NCBI RefSeq assembly: GCF_905163445.1
Contig: NC_053181.1
Span: 1,116,001 to 1,180,000, forward strand
From: Pararge aegeria
Lineage: Eukaryota; Arthropoda; Insecta; Lepidoptera; Nymphalidae
Length of the DNA: 64,000 nt
Direction: 5' to 3'
The notes beneath the pieces are model-generated. The model searched no databases, had not been told where the DNA came from, and was given only the letters and a program-made list of their open reading frames with translations. This document shows, piece by piece, positions 21,828 through 33,500 of the stretch; positions within the stretch are counted from its first letter, which is position 1; every line of letters begins with the position of its first letter. Position numbers and translations under genes: made by a program.

Positions 21828-22432
21828 TTTTTTTTTTTTAATAAATATACTGCGACAATACACACTTCGCCATCTAGCTACATCCAAAATTCAAATTTAA
21901 ATTCATTTATTTCAAGTAGGCTTACTTTATAAGCACTTTTGAAACGTCAAGTATGCATGTTTGTGTGACTCTACCACCGGTTCGGAAAGCAGATTCTACC
22001 GAGAAGAGCCGGCAAGAAACTCAGTAGTTGCTCTTTTCCAACATCAACATTTACAATCATTTTGCTATCTTGCGGGAGATGAGAGCGAGGCTGGCTGCTT
22101 CCATTCTACCTTGTCATTGAGGAATTCATCAAATGTATAGTAACCTCGCTGTACTAGATGCGTTTTTACACATTTTTTTTTTTTTTTTTTTAGTAAGTTA
22201 AGTAAGCGTAGCTTGTGTTATGGATACTAATCTTAGTAGAATGATGAATAGCTTCGCTGTCATCTCCCGCAAGATTAAAAAAATATTGTAAATGTTGATG
22301 TTGGAAAAGAGCAACTACTGAGTTTCTTGCCTGTAGAATCTGCTTACCGAACCGGTGGTAGAGTCACTACCAACATACGTAGGCCAATTTAAAATACCTA
22401 AATGAATTTTGAATATGAATATTTTTTGATGT
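21828..22432. repeat. SINE A scraps and an inverted pair of LINE 3' ends
   Basis: 21835-21880 is a SINE A tail (-). 21886-22182 is a CR1-like LINE 3' end (-), very similar to 39188-39532. 22195-22250 is a SINE A piece, and 22250-22432 is the same LINE end on the + strand. The two LINE ends form a large stem with the SINE scrap in the loop. Confidence 0.75.
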
Positions 22433-22773
22433 TTTTTTTTCTGACCACAGCGATCATAATATATACTTGTTCTTATAATAAATCTGTTCCGGCTATAGAT
22501 AGTCTAAGCACGTGGGAGACGATACGTCTTTGTTTACGATTAATACGTTTTCCATGTGGATGATGACCTTCGGCTGGACAGCTAAACCGATCTTCATAGT
22601 TAGCACAAAGGAAAAAATCTTTCTAGCTCGCAATTACCAAATAATAATAATTTATTATTATTTTTACTTCATGTGGTGTACAAATAAAGAAAAATAATTA
22701 GCTCGGTTCTCGCGCAATTCATAAATAACATAAACTGAGGAAGGTGTGTTCAGCAAAATTACATCGTTATATT

Positions 22774-23022
22774 TCAAGCTGTCAACCATGCTACTAATCT
22801 AATTTTCAATTGTAAATCAGGGTGTCCATCTTCACACCCATTGTAATGCCCACGTATTATGTTAATTGTCTGTAATCGCATCTCGCTACTCCACTTCGGC
22901 GGCCCGACGCACGCATTAGCATACGCTGTGGGCTTGCAACATGAATGCAAGAAAGGGCTATTTACATTTAATTTAACTTGAAAGTCATTTCTGATTATCA
23001 TCATTCTAGGATCCATAGTCAT
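22774..23022 (-). other. Unassigned open segment
   Basis: An 82-codon - strand frame in moderately GC-rich unique sequence, ending with HNGCEDGHPD-type residues. No family, start context or splice sites support a gene. It may be old transposon sequence. Confidence 0.15.
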
Positions 23023-23164
23023 TCAGTACGTGTAATCTCCGGTACGGGGTGCGAGAGTTTTTGTTTGTGACCAATAAAGACGTCAGAATAGCGGGCTAGT
23101 TTCGACATATCACTGCGCTCGCACCGCTCGGTGTTTCGTGAAATTTTTATTCGCATCTAGACGT

Positions 23165-23475
23165 TGCCCGCGTTCTTATGAGGAAAAAAGATGGGAGTAA
23201 ATTTTTAAGTTACGCGCGCACACCGTCACAAAAACCATCGACACGCTGAAGTTAGCTATAAGGTAGCACTTGGCACACTTATAATTGCCAAGTGTCAAGT
23301 GCACACTTTCAATTGCCAAGTGATGCTTTTGAAAAGATTTTTATCTTATTACGCTAAAGAAGTATAACTTCTAACGCGTGTACATAAGTACAACATGTTG
23401 TTTTTTATCTTTTAACGCTAAAGAAGTATAACTTCTAACGCGTGTACATAAGTACAAACATGTTGTTTTTTTTTT
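23165..23475 (+). repeat. Dispersed element Q, short copy with tandem duplication at its end
   Basis: Homologous to 7640-8135. The terminal unit ('cgctaaagaagtataacttc', 'taacgcgtgtacataagtac') is present twice in tandem, about 67 bp apart (23350-23400, 23415-23470). Confidence 0.7.
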
Positions 23476-23640
23476 GAATGACACTCACAATGACACCTGA
23501 TGGTAAGTGGAAAACCATCGTCTTTAAGCAGAGCAACGCTTCACACGGCAAGCAAGGAGCACGTCCTGCAAGATGCGGCCCTGTGTCCATCCATTTGAGG
23601 CGTAGATGTCCTGTGCCTTTAACTACAAAAAAAAAAAAAA
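23476..23640 (-). repeat. LINE 3' end
   Basis: 'gatggtaagtggaaaaccat' and 'cgtcctgcaagatgcggccc' belong to a LINE tail related to 55-335. A poly-A stretch lies at 23626-23640. Confidence 0.65.
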
Positions 23641-24960
23641 CTTACAGCTGTCAATAACAAACTCGCATCAATTAGGCCGGTTACATAAAATTGGATTAAC
23701 TAATGAATGCTAATCGCATACAAGTAATACACGCAGTTACATAACTCTATCGTAATATGACCGTAATCGGTAACCGAACATGTGGAAAGTGATTAATTGG
23801 CTTAAAAACACTAATCACAAATCAATTGTCCACTTTTGTTAGTGTAATGCTCTTTACACAAACATTACTTCGTGGTTATATTTGACTAGCTATTAACGTG
23901 GCTTTTTCCGCGTTAAATTATTGAATGTCTGTGAGATAATATTTTTATTGTTTTTCTAAGTTTTTTTTGTTGGAATAAACAGTCAGAGGCTAACTTGTAT
24001 TAGAATAAAAAAAACCAGTAATCGGTTTGTACGCGACATCGTATAAAAATCGACATCGTATCGTAAAAAACGTATTAATCGTAAAATATATGTATAGTAA
24101 GTTATAGGAAATCTGTAATGACTATTCCGTATATACTGGAACGCTGAATCGCTTAGCGACACGTCTTTGTGGGTAGGGTGGTAACTAGACTCGGCAGAAG
24201 CCTCGCACCAGAACAGCCCCGAAAAAGATATATATTACAAATTAACGTTTATAAGGTAAGCTCACCATTACGCCAGGGAGTTTTACAAAATTTCAAAGCG
24301 TGCCCGAAGGTGCAAGTCGATTGAGCAATCAATAGGTTCGGCAGTGCCACTGAGCCTGTACCCACCGCCGTATAAGGAAAGTTAGCGTGCGCAGCGCCAT
24401 TTCACTGCGGACGGAGAAAATTCTCTATTGCTATGCACTTTTGCCTTCTATGCTTAGGGTTGGCACGATTTAGAAACACAATAATTTTAGAAATTTAATG
24501 ATCAAATGTGGAACCCACGATACAGGTCAGATGTAAGGTACGTCGATAATCGAAATTAAAATGAAATGAAATGAAAATTTATTTGTTCATATAAAACAAT
24601 AGCAGATAAGGCGGAGGACTTCTGTTAAGTTTAAAACCTATGCCAGAAGATCTCGCTCTTCCATTACAAAACATATTTTTATTTTAATTTATTTATATAA
24701 TACATTTATTTATTTCTGACATGCGAGTAAAACATGCAGTGTGAGTGCGATTATGTTATGTGTACGTGCATGTATGTGTAAATGTGTGTGTGTAAGTGTG
24801 TGTATGTGTGCGATCGTGCTTGCGTGCGTGTGAATGCGTAAGGCTGATTATTACTTAAGTAATAAACCTGTTTAATAAATGTAAAATGACACTTATTTAC
24901 CTAATTACATAAGAACATAACCTAAAGCACTGACAGCCCACTTTCGGGCGGCTTTAAATT
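23641..24960. other. No gene seen
   Basis: Mostly unique AT-rich DNA. 24755-24835 is an imperfect (TG)n tract. 24110-24235 and 24255-24440 have LINE-like scraps. Confidence 0.45.
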
Positions 24961-25200
24961 GCTTAAAACGCACATAATTTTAAGCAATTCAAATATTAGT
25001 TACTTCAACGATGAAGGAAAACAACGTGAGGAAACCTGCATGCTTGAGAGTTTCCTATAATGTTCTCAAAGGCGTGTGGAGTCTAAAAATCCGCACTGGG
25101 CCAGCGTGGTGAACTATGGCCTAAGGCCTTTGAGGGAGGCCATTGTGGGAGGAGACCCGTGCCCTGTAGTTGGCCGGTAGTGGGTTGATTTGTTTGGATG
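24961..25200 (+). repeat. SINE B, head-less + copy
   Basis: The full body from 'cttaaaacgcacataatttt' to 'ggccggtagtgggttgattt'. A CR1-like LINE tail follows at 25262-25318. Confidence 0.82.
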
Positions 25201-25319
25201 ATGATAGTAACATATATATGTAAAATAATATATGTATTTACGTTGACGACGGACAGACTTGACCTTTCAAAAGTGCTTATATTAGACCTACTTGAAATAA
25301 ATGAATTTTGAATTTATTT

Positions 25320-26900
25320 GAAGTTTATTTATATAGAACTAGTTTAGTAATCGCAATACCGTGCTGAACATATTATGTTATAAATATATTACATTTATAA
25401 ATTAATTTGTACAAAAGCTGTTTTGTCCCTGCAAAATCCAAGTGAAATGTACCTTATTAACTTTTACTGTAACAGTATAAATACCAAACAAATTATTATT
25501 ATTTATTTATTAGCTTTCAAGGGAAACAAACAGTACTTATTTCATTGTTGTATTTTTTTTATAATGTGTATCTGCACTGATTAAATTTGCGTAAAAACAG
25601 CAAGTAGCATTTGCCTTCCGAACCGTGGAGTAGTGCTAACTTGAAATAAATGTAATTTGTTGTATTTTATGCATTTAGTAAAATTAAAGTAGCTAACTGT
25701 TACAAATGTTTTGTTCAAATTGGAGCTCAGAGACTTGTTCGGAGCAACCAGGTGACGCGTACAAAAAAAATCTTCTTAATCATTCTTCTTAATAATTGTC
25801 ATTGCCATTCTAATTTATTGTTATCATTTGTTATCATTGCACCTCTCATCTCGCGGCAGGGAACAGTGCACTTCGGGCTGCCACTGGACGCGTACTCATT
25901 ATCAATATCATTATATCATTTACATATCAATGTCAAGTATTATCATAGGAAATACAGTCCACTTATCAATCTCTAGCAATCTCTATCTCATCACTCCACA
26001 AAGCACTACACCCCACAAGTCTCTTGTTACTAAAATGTCTATAGTGACAACCCTAGCATAAAGTCCGGCTACACGTTAATACTGCTTATTTTCACATCCC
26101 ATTCTGTTGTCCGCCGCTAATAACACTCATCAGCGCCGTTGACATTTTAAAAGCTTTCGGAAAATACGGTTTCTCCGATTTACTTGGGTGAGACAATCAG
26201 ACTGTGCTCATTGTCCGATCGTGTGCAGAAGACATTGTTAATATGATTAATTGGATCACGAATTAACTGAGTAAGATATCAAGTTTTAAATGAAATCTAG
26301 CGATTTCGCGAATACGATCTCTGCTCTTTTTTCTAATCCCGGTTCGGTAATGCCTGCAGATAATCTCTGGTTCCCAGGATACCGACCCTAGACTGGAAAT
26401 TTTTTGAAGAAAAATAAAAAAAGTTAAACTTCAACGAGATGCAAAAGAATTTTCTTAAAATATATGTTATTTTACATTTTTATTAGATCCTTTTCTGTAA
26501 CAAAGATCACCTATTCTATATAATAAAAGATTACGACTAAATTTAAATACATAGCGGAAAAGAACAACAGATTTCTAAATGTGTCGTTTGAAGCCATATT
26601 GTTAACGATTTTTAGAACGTCAACTACACTGATTGGTAAAAGTTAACCCTCAAGTTTTTGGGACTGGAATACGATTGGATCCAAATATTTGGGATCCCGT
26701 CTCGAATCCACTAAATATATATGATAGACACAGACCATAGAGCCTCCACGATGCTCCAATGCATATGGTTCTCACGATAATAATGACAAGTTAGTGATTT
26801 TAAACGTGGCTTTTAGTGCTCTCCGAAGCACTGACGCACGATAGCCAAACTCCGAGGTAGTACATACTAAGAAGTTATTGGTATTTAAGAAAACCTCATC
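25320..26900. other. No gene seen
   Basis: AT-rich. 25750-26060 has two overlapping open frames (74 and 77 codons) that read as random sequence. 25495-25545 carries a scrap of the LINE at 1850. Confidence 0.45.
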
Positions 26901-26904
26901 ATCA

Positions 26905-27080
26905 TCATAACACGGCCCAATACACTGGGACAATGAGAAGGGGTAAAAGCCGTAGTCCACTACGCTGGCCTCAAGCTAGAGAACATTATAGAACTCTCAG
27001 GCATGCAGGTTTCCTCAAGATGTATTCCTTCAACGTCGAAGCTAGTGAGATTTTTGTAATAAAAACTTACATAATTAAAA
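26905..27080 (-). repeat. SINE B, - copy
   Basis: Reverse complement of the body, with 'actctcaggcatgcaggttt'. Confidence 0.75.
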
Positions 27081-27427
27081 AAAATCGAACCTTACAATAT
27101 CGGATGGATCTAGTGATAAGTAGTCAATCATGTCATAGATTCCTAAATGTCCATTCTATCATCTTATATTTCTATGTGATTTTTAACGTTTCTATCCATA
27201 AAATCACTCTGTGAGGTCTTAAAAGTCTTAAAGATTTATTGTAGGGAAAGTAGCTTTAATGTCGAGCGTAATGAGATATTGGAATACACTTTTAATGTAT
27301 TCAAAAACTTATAACGAACGAACTCAGTTGACGTAATTTGAATGTATGGCTGGCGATATTTCATCTTATAATCTTACATACCTACAAGCGGTATATAAGT
27401 TAATATATTTCGACGATTGTATTACAT

Positions 27428-27722
27428 AGTGGTGATAGCTCAGTGGGTAGGACTTCGATTTCACTTTCGGGGGGCCGAGTTCGAATCCCAGCACTCACCT
27501 CTAACTTTTCTAAGTTATGTGAGTTTTATACATTACAAATATCACTTTCTTCTACGGTGAAAGAAAACATCGTGAAGAAACCTGCATGCCTGAGTGCTCT
27601 CCATAATGTTCTCAAAGGTGTGTGGAGTCCACCAATTCGCACTAGGCCAGTGTGGTGGACTACGGCGGAGACTACTAAGGAGGAGACTCGTGCTCTGTAG
27701 TGGGCCGGTGATGGGTTGATAT
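27428..27722 (+). repeat. SINE B, full-length + copy
   Basis: The best complete copy here. Box A 'tggtgatagctcagtgggta', box B 'gagttcgaatcccagcac', body, and 3' end 'gtgatgggttgat' followed by (ATTTT) repeats. Confidence 0.9.
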
Positions 27723-28369
27723 TTTATTTTATTTTATCCTTCTTTAATTGGAAAACCAACAGTTATAGATACTAAATAGTTAACAAATTGGGTGACTTAA
27801 AACTAATAACAGGTTTCCACAGATAAGTCTTATATAAAAAAGGGTACCTGATAGAACCCAGCAAAACGCAGCAAACTTTAACTAAGTATTAAGTTTACCT
27901 AGCATGCAACAGTTTATCTACTAAGTTACTAAGTTAGACTGTTCATTTTACCATAAAATAAGTCAATTTCGGGGTCATTGTAAACAGAATTAAAAAGATA
28001 TGATTATCATGATGTTATACCGTTGGTTTGTTGATGGAATATAATGACAATTTTAGATATGAAGGATGTCACCTTTGCTGATTACATGCTTTTGAGCAAT
28101 ATACCTTCGGATTTTTACTTATATCATCTACTCTTCAACCGATTGATGCCACTGCAGGATAAAGGTATTGGTTAGGGAGTTCCAAAATTCTTGGACCGCT
28201 TACTACTAGACGTACTATGTCGGAAACTATACTTCTTCTACGAATGTCCTCATTTCTGTAGAAAAACTCCAAGCATAGCTCTCTCCATCACCTGCTGAGT
28301 GACTAAGCCTTCTAATGAGGCCCATAGTAAGCGATTACGTTTCGTTTATTTTATTTTATAACAACCAAA

Positions 28370-28742
28370 TGAAATCTTTGAGTTGTCTCTCAATAAGTTC
28401 AAAGTTTATATAAAACGTAAGCTTACAGAAAAATCCTATTATAACATTTAGGATTATTTAAACGATAAAAAAGCTTGGGTGTGAATTGCTCTAGCTTCAT
28501 AGCTTAATTTAATTTTACTGGAAGATGGTGATAACAAAAAAATAAATTTACCCGGCTAAGTTTGTTGTGGGCTCTTCTTAGACCAGGGCGCGTTTGGAAC
28601 CCTCGTAGCTTTAGATTTAAGTTGGCGAACGAAGTTATCACCATCCCGTTACAATTATGTAAACAAATATGTATGAACGCTTCATAAGTGCCTGTGATAG
28701 GCCTACATTAATGAAGAAATTTTGAATTTGAATTTGAATTTT
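28370..28742 (+). repeat. LINE E 3' end with broken ORF2 tail
   Basis: The start encodes LNKFKVYIKRKLTEKSYY and, after a stop, DYLNDKKAWV, the CR1/Jockey-type C-terminus. The 3' UTR ends in 'ttgaatttgaatttgaatt'. Other copies are at 57785 and 62425. Confidence 0.8.
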
Positions 28743-28768
28743 ATATAAATAAATAAATATACTTCCAC

Positions 28769-28811
28769 AATACACACATTATGTGTATGACATACACATA
28801 ATGTGTGTATT
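28769..28811. repeat. Perfect hairpin, 21-bp arms, 1-nt loop
   Basis: 28769-28789 is exactly complementary to 28791-28811 around a single A, next to a SINE A tail scrap. Confidence 0.9.
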
Positions 28812-28884
28812 TATAACATTATTATTATATATGGAGACTCAATAAAAAAAACTAACCAGCTCCTTAAAAATATTTTGGGAATTT

Positions 28885-29100
28885 TCATTTTTATTCAATA
28901 TTTTTGGGAGACTTTGGCCGTGGCTAGTTACCACACTACCGACAAACGATTTCGCGTTCCGTAACATGATGTCGCGTATGATATCGCGTAGAAACTGATT
29001 AAGGGTATGCTTTAAATACTCACTTCCAGGTAAAACCTGCTACCATCTTAGACGGCTACACCAGAGACCGTAGCCAAGGGCTAACTTGTAGTGTAATAAA
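28885..29100 (+). repeat. LINE tail and repeat G pieces
   Basis: 'tgggagactttggccgtggc' and 'aacttgtagtgtaataaaac' are shared with 4745, 11100, 16420 and 47415. Confidence 0.6.
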
Positions 29101-29239
29101 ACTCCAATATAAAATAAGTTTTTAATATCTGGTGATCTGTTATTGGTATTTTAAATAGAAAGTAACATCCGATGGTAGTTAGTTATTGGAGATCATTGCA
29201 GCACGCGTTGGTTTTCTTGTTTATAGGCATTGTTGTAGA

Positions 29240-29383
29240 CAGTGGCGTGCACTTCATACATGCACAAAAGCACTGCATACCCAAATTATTGTGTATAAAC
29301 TCGTATTGGAGGGGATTTTTTCCATTTTATGCCATGTACCTGCTTTATGCATACCCTGGTCAAAAACCCTGTGCACGCCACTG
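29240..29383. mobile_element. hAT-type MITE with 8-bp target duplication
   Basis: 144 bp with terminal inverted repeats starting CAGTGGCGTGCA and ending TGCACGCCACTG. Flanked by GTTGTAGA at 29232-29239 and 29384-29391. CAGTG termini and 8-bp duplications are typical of hAT transposons. No transposase inside. Confidence 0.9.
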
Positions 29384-29564
29384 GTTGTAGAATTAGGCCA
29401 CTTTCATCCGGCCATACGTTTGAGTCGGGCTGGCGGCTGATTGACAGATTAATTACACCTACTTACCGCGGCCGGGGCCATCATATTAGCTGATGTTGCT
29501 TTTGTTAAAGACTTGCTGTTGTGGTGCTGTTTCACAACTTTTGACGACATCATGGCGCAGCTTG

Positions 29565-29760
29565 AGCGCTGTTTTAAGTGGGAAGGCCCGGGTTCGATAC
29601 CCAGTAGGCAATTTGGGAATTTATAATTTCCGAATTTCCGTTGTTCTGGTCTGGCGTGAGGCTCTTTAACACCCTACCGACAAAGACGTTCCGCGATCGT
29701 TAATCGCTTTGTGCGGATTTTCGTAATTTCGAAAAGGACCGTGGTCGAAATCGGTTAGGG
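29565..29760 (+). repeat. SINE family C
   Basis: tRNA-like head with 'atggcgcagcttgagcgctg' and 'cccgggttcgatacccagta', then 'tttgggaatttataatttcc' and a LINE-like tail. A - strand relative lies at 56770-56870. Confidence 0.7.
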
Positions 29761-29784
29761 GATCTGTATTTTATTGTAAACACT

Positions 29785-30330
29785 AGCAGACCCTCGCGAC
29801 TTCGTCCGCCTATGAGTTAATCGAAATGCTAGAATAGATCTGATACTAACATCATAATCATCGTGGCTAGCTTTGTACCTACTATTATTTTACTTGGTAT
29901 AGTGAGTTAGTAAGTTGTCATTATTTTAGTTGATACATACATACAAACATACATACATACATATATACTCGTACATCCATCCATATGCCTTGCGACTTGT
30001 TGTTATTTGTGAAGGTTTATGTCCTTATTAATATAAGACAACGGTACTTATATACATGCTTGGTAGTATGCACTTTCAAATAAAAAAAGAATTATTAAAA
30101 TCGGTTCAGATTTAACGGAGCTATGAAGTAAAATTGATAAAAATTGTCATCCCATTTCCCGGAGGAAACTTATTGTTTATCGGGATAAAAAGAATTCTTT
30201 ATGTTGACCCGGAATATCAGCTACCACTTTACCAAATTTCATTTAAATCTGTTCCGTAGTTTTCACGTGATGCCCGAAGAAACAGACAGACAGACAAACA
30301 GACGGACATAAAAAAATAAATAAAAATCTG
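29785..30330 (+). repeat. Dispersed repeat P, longest copy
   Basis: From 'actagcagaccctcgcgact' to 'gaaacagacagacagacaaa', with ACAT repeats (29937-29970) inside. Fragments recur at 6507, 48775, 49190, 51090 and 53935. Confidence 0.55.
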
Positions 30331-30470
30331 TTTTGGACTCAGTATCGATTAAAAAGCCCCCAGTAAAAATTTTCAAAATATATTAAATGTACAGAAATCT
30401 TCCAGTAACTGTTTTATTTTGAGTATAGATGTAGAACGTTTGAATTGTAACATTGAACTTTTCATTTCAG

Positions 30471-30482
30471 ATGAGGCCGTAG
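30471..30482 (+). promoter_or_regulatory. Short upstream ORF ahead of the exon 1 start
   Basis: ATG AGG CCG TAG begins at the first base of the exon and ends 13 nt before the main ATG. If the exon is transcribed as modelled, this mini-ORF would be met first by scanning ribosomes, though its context is set by an upstream exon that is not identified. Confidence 0.35.
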
Positions 30483-30585
30483 TCGCGAGCATAGCATGGG
30501 CCAGGCAGGCAGCCAGTTGGGCGCAGAGCAGCGCACGCGCCGCTCCAACACCTTGCCGCACGAGCCACTGCGACACGCGCCCAAG
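30471..30585 (+). CDS. Exon 1 (first coding exon, residues 1-30, with 25 nt of 5' UTR)
   Basis: An acceptor (pyrimidine-rich tract ending CAG) precedes 30471 and a donor AAG|GTACCA follows 30585, so at least one noncoding 5' exon must lie upstream. The chosen start is ATG at 30496, with A at -3 and G at +4. A TGA at 30472-30474, in frame with the ORF and directly after the acceptor, rules out an in-frame start further upstream through this acceptor. The encoded start MGQAGSQLG fits the N-myristoyltransferase pattern (Gly2, Ser6). It is followed by a basic stretch RTRRSN. A three-codon ATG...TAG mini-ORF sits at 30471-30482, ahead of the real start. Confidence 0.8.
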
Positions 30586-33500
30586 GTACCAATATAGCAC
30601 GCCAATACCAATACGTTATAGTACTTGACCGCGTGAACTACTAGAATCGAATCCCTTTTGACGGCCGATTGGCGCAGTGGGCAGCGACCCTGCTCTCTGA
30701 GTCCAAGGCCGTGGATTCGATTCCCACAGCTGGAAAATAAATTAATAAATGAATATACTACGGCAATACACACATCGCCATCTAGCCCCCAAATTAAGCG
30801 TAGTTTGTGTTATAAGTACTAAGATGATGTAATATTTTAATGAATAATATACATTAATACTTATAATAAAACATATAAACACCCAGACACTGAGAAACAT
30901 TCATGTTCATCACACAAACATTTTTCCAGTTGTGGGAATCGAACCGACGGCCTGAAACAGAAAGCACATGAATTTGTTTCAGTGTCTGGGTAGTTATATA
31001 TATACTATAACTATTTATCTATATTATTTATAAAAATATTCAGCAGTCATCTTAGGGTAGATGGCAATATATTATATTTATTAATTGTCGTATATTTATT
31101 TACTTCATCATCTATTTTTACGCTTTTATAATATGATTCCTAAGGTGATTTTGGACCTACCAATATATAAGTTTAAGGAATCTGTTAAAACACATGTATT
31201 ACAGCTAGGTTACTATAAAATTGATGAATTTCTTAATGCAAGGTTGCTTGGAAGCATCCGGCTCCACTTTCAGCTCTCACAAGATAGAAAAATGAATGTT
31301 AAAATGTAAAATGTAAATTGTTGATGTTGGAAAAGAGCAACTGCTGACGGCTGTTTCTTGACGGCTTCTTCTCGGTAGAATCTGCTTTCCAAACCGGTGG
31401 TAGAGTCACTACAAACGGACAGACTTGACGTTTAAAAAGTGCTTTTATTGGAATCTTTGAATAGCCTATAACAGTCCACTGCTGAACTGAAAGCCTCCAA
31501 ACGGGAGGGTTTGCCCATAACCCCCACGCTGGGTAAACGGGCTGGTGATCGCAGTAGATGGTAGTAGTGGCACAGAGGACGATGTTGCTCTCCATTTTAT
31601 TTCCTTTAGTCGCCTCGTACGACACCCACGAGAAAAGAATGGGGGGTTACAACTGTATTCTGATCTGCCGACGTCACACGGCATAAGTAAATAAGAAGAA
31701 AACAAAGTGAACTCTTAATGTTTCAGGTCTTGCCATCACTGACAGAGTCTCCCCGGCTGCGGAGTACGGACAATGGCGCTATCTTGCATTCCGGAGGCAC
31801 CATAAGCGGGAGGAGGCCTGGCTCCTTGCTACAAGAAAGCTCCAGGGTGCCACACGGACATGTCGTAAGTTGTATTTAATACTCACAATATACTCTACTT
31901 TTAGCTTTACATTATTTCTCATCATGACACCTATGTTTAATTTGCTATACTCCGCGGAAAGCCGGAGAATCTGTATAGTGTAATTTATAATTTCTTTAAT
32001 CTTTATATATATCTTGTTAGTGTAAGGGGTCCTGCCATACTAACAAAATGTAGAATAAATAAATAAATATGCCGGGAAAAAAGACCCTATAAATATTTGA
32101 TGACTTCGTTATTGAAACGCCTCGGTCGCACCTAAACTTTAGGCAAACAAAGAATCGTTTAAAATAATTACAAGAGTTCTACACTAAAGTAGTTTGTAAG
32201 GAGTTTAGACAATACCGTCGTAAAGCTTTCAACGCTCATTTGAACCCTTTCCGCTTGTGAAATGCTTTTAGTTAGACTTTAGAGGCGCCGTCTATCCGTG
32301 TCAGACTACATTAGCTATTGGGTACAGTCAACTGGAAATGTAAGTTCTTTATTCAAATAGTTTTCGCAGGCTTTCTCAGTCGTCATGACACTTTGTGCTT
32401 AGCAAATATTTTGTATGTGTAAGTTTTCAAATTTAGCTATTGGCCGCATTCTTGATCCGCCATGATTTCGGTTTTTTAAAAATCAAGTGGGAACCGTTTG
32501 GTTTGCTGGGATAAAAAGTAGCCTACGTTACCGCCTTCCAACTAAATCTGTTCCAAAAATGAAGTCGTTCGTTTGAGGCGTAAAGTAAGGACAAACAAAC
32601 AAAGATCATAAAATATTAGCATGGATACATCATCCATGACTACATTCATCGCACAAGAGTCAGAGTAAAATGAATCCTATGTCTATTTTTTAAAGCACAA
32701 ACTTGTCTACAATTTTGTAGCTTGAGCTTTTGGCAGAACGTTTGTAAAATAAAAAATAAGTACAGCATTTTACTTTGCTGATTTGCGACAACTACTTCTC
32801 GATTGTGTGGCATTGTAAAAGTGCCACAATCTGCGTATCAGCAGCAGCATGGATCTTATATATTATACAGAATGAGAAATATTGAAACTTCATGTACATG
32901 TAGATATATTACATAAGAAAAACTAAAAATGTCTATTTTAGAAAATTCTTAAAACTTTTATTTACGCCTGTATTAAATAATTATTTCCCAAACAAACCTG
33001 TTGTGCTGAGAACTGCACTTCGCTCGGGCTTCCGTGTTTAATACTTTGGTAATCAGGCATGTCAACGCGCAGACGTCAGAGATATAGACCTCGCAGAGAT
33101 ATAGGACTGCTACTAGATGAAGTTTGTGGGAACTTAATTAAGTCTTCGTCATCATCCGCTAACAGTCTTCCAACTGGTCAGAGGCTTCCTTTTTGACTGA
33201 AGAGATGGGTTTGTTGAAGGGTTGGGTCTTTACACCCCCCACGAGCTCTAAGACTCTATCTCTCTTTTTGGAGAGGAAGCCTGTGTGCCAGTGATCATGA
33301 AAAACATGTTTGTTTGTATGAAATCTTTATTGCACACACTTACAAAGTAAACACATATACAGAAGAAACTTAGAATAGAAAATAGAGTGTGCAAAGGCGG
33401 TTTTATCACTAAGGCGATCTCTTCCAGGCAACCTTTGACGTTAGAAAAAACGAAGGAACGGGTTGGTGCAGCAATTTAAGTTTAAAATATGGTTTTTTAA

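Noticed and set aside
29575..29612. tRNA-like sequence with GGTTCGATACC
   Set aside because: It is followed by a shared non-tRNA body and has a - strand relative at 56820; it is a SINE, not a tRNA gene.
30373..30773. Open frames on both strands around exon 1
   Set aside because: They combine antisense of exon 1 with a SINE head; only the spliced + frame from 30496 fits the later exons.
31299..31705. Two - strand open frames of 79 and 108 codons before exon 2
   Set aside because: They lie across a LINE 3' end and repeat L, which recurs elsewhere without a conserved frame.
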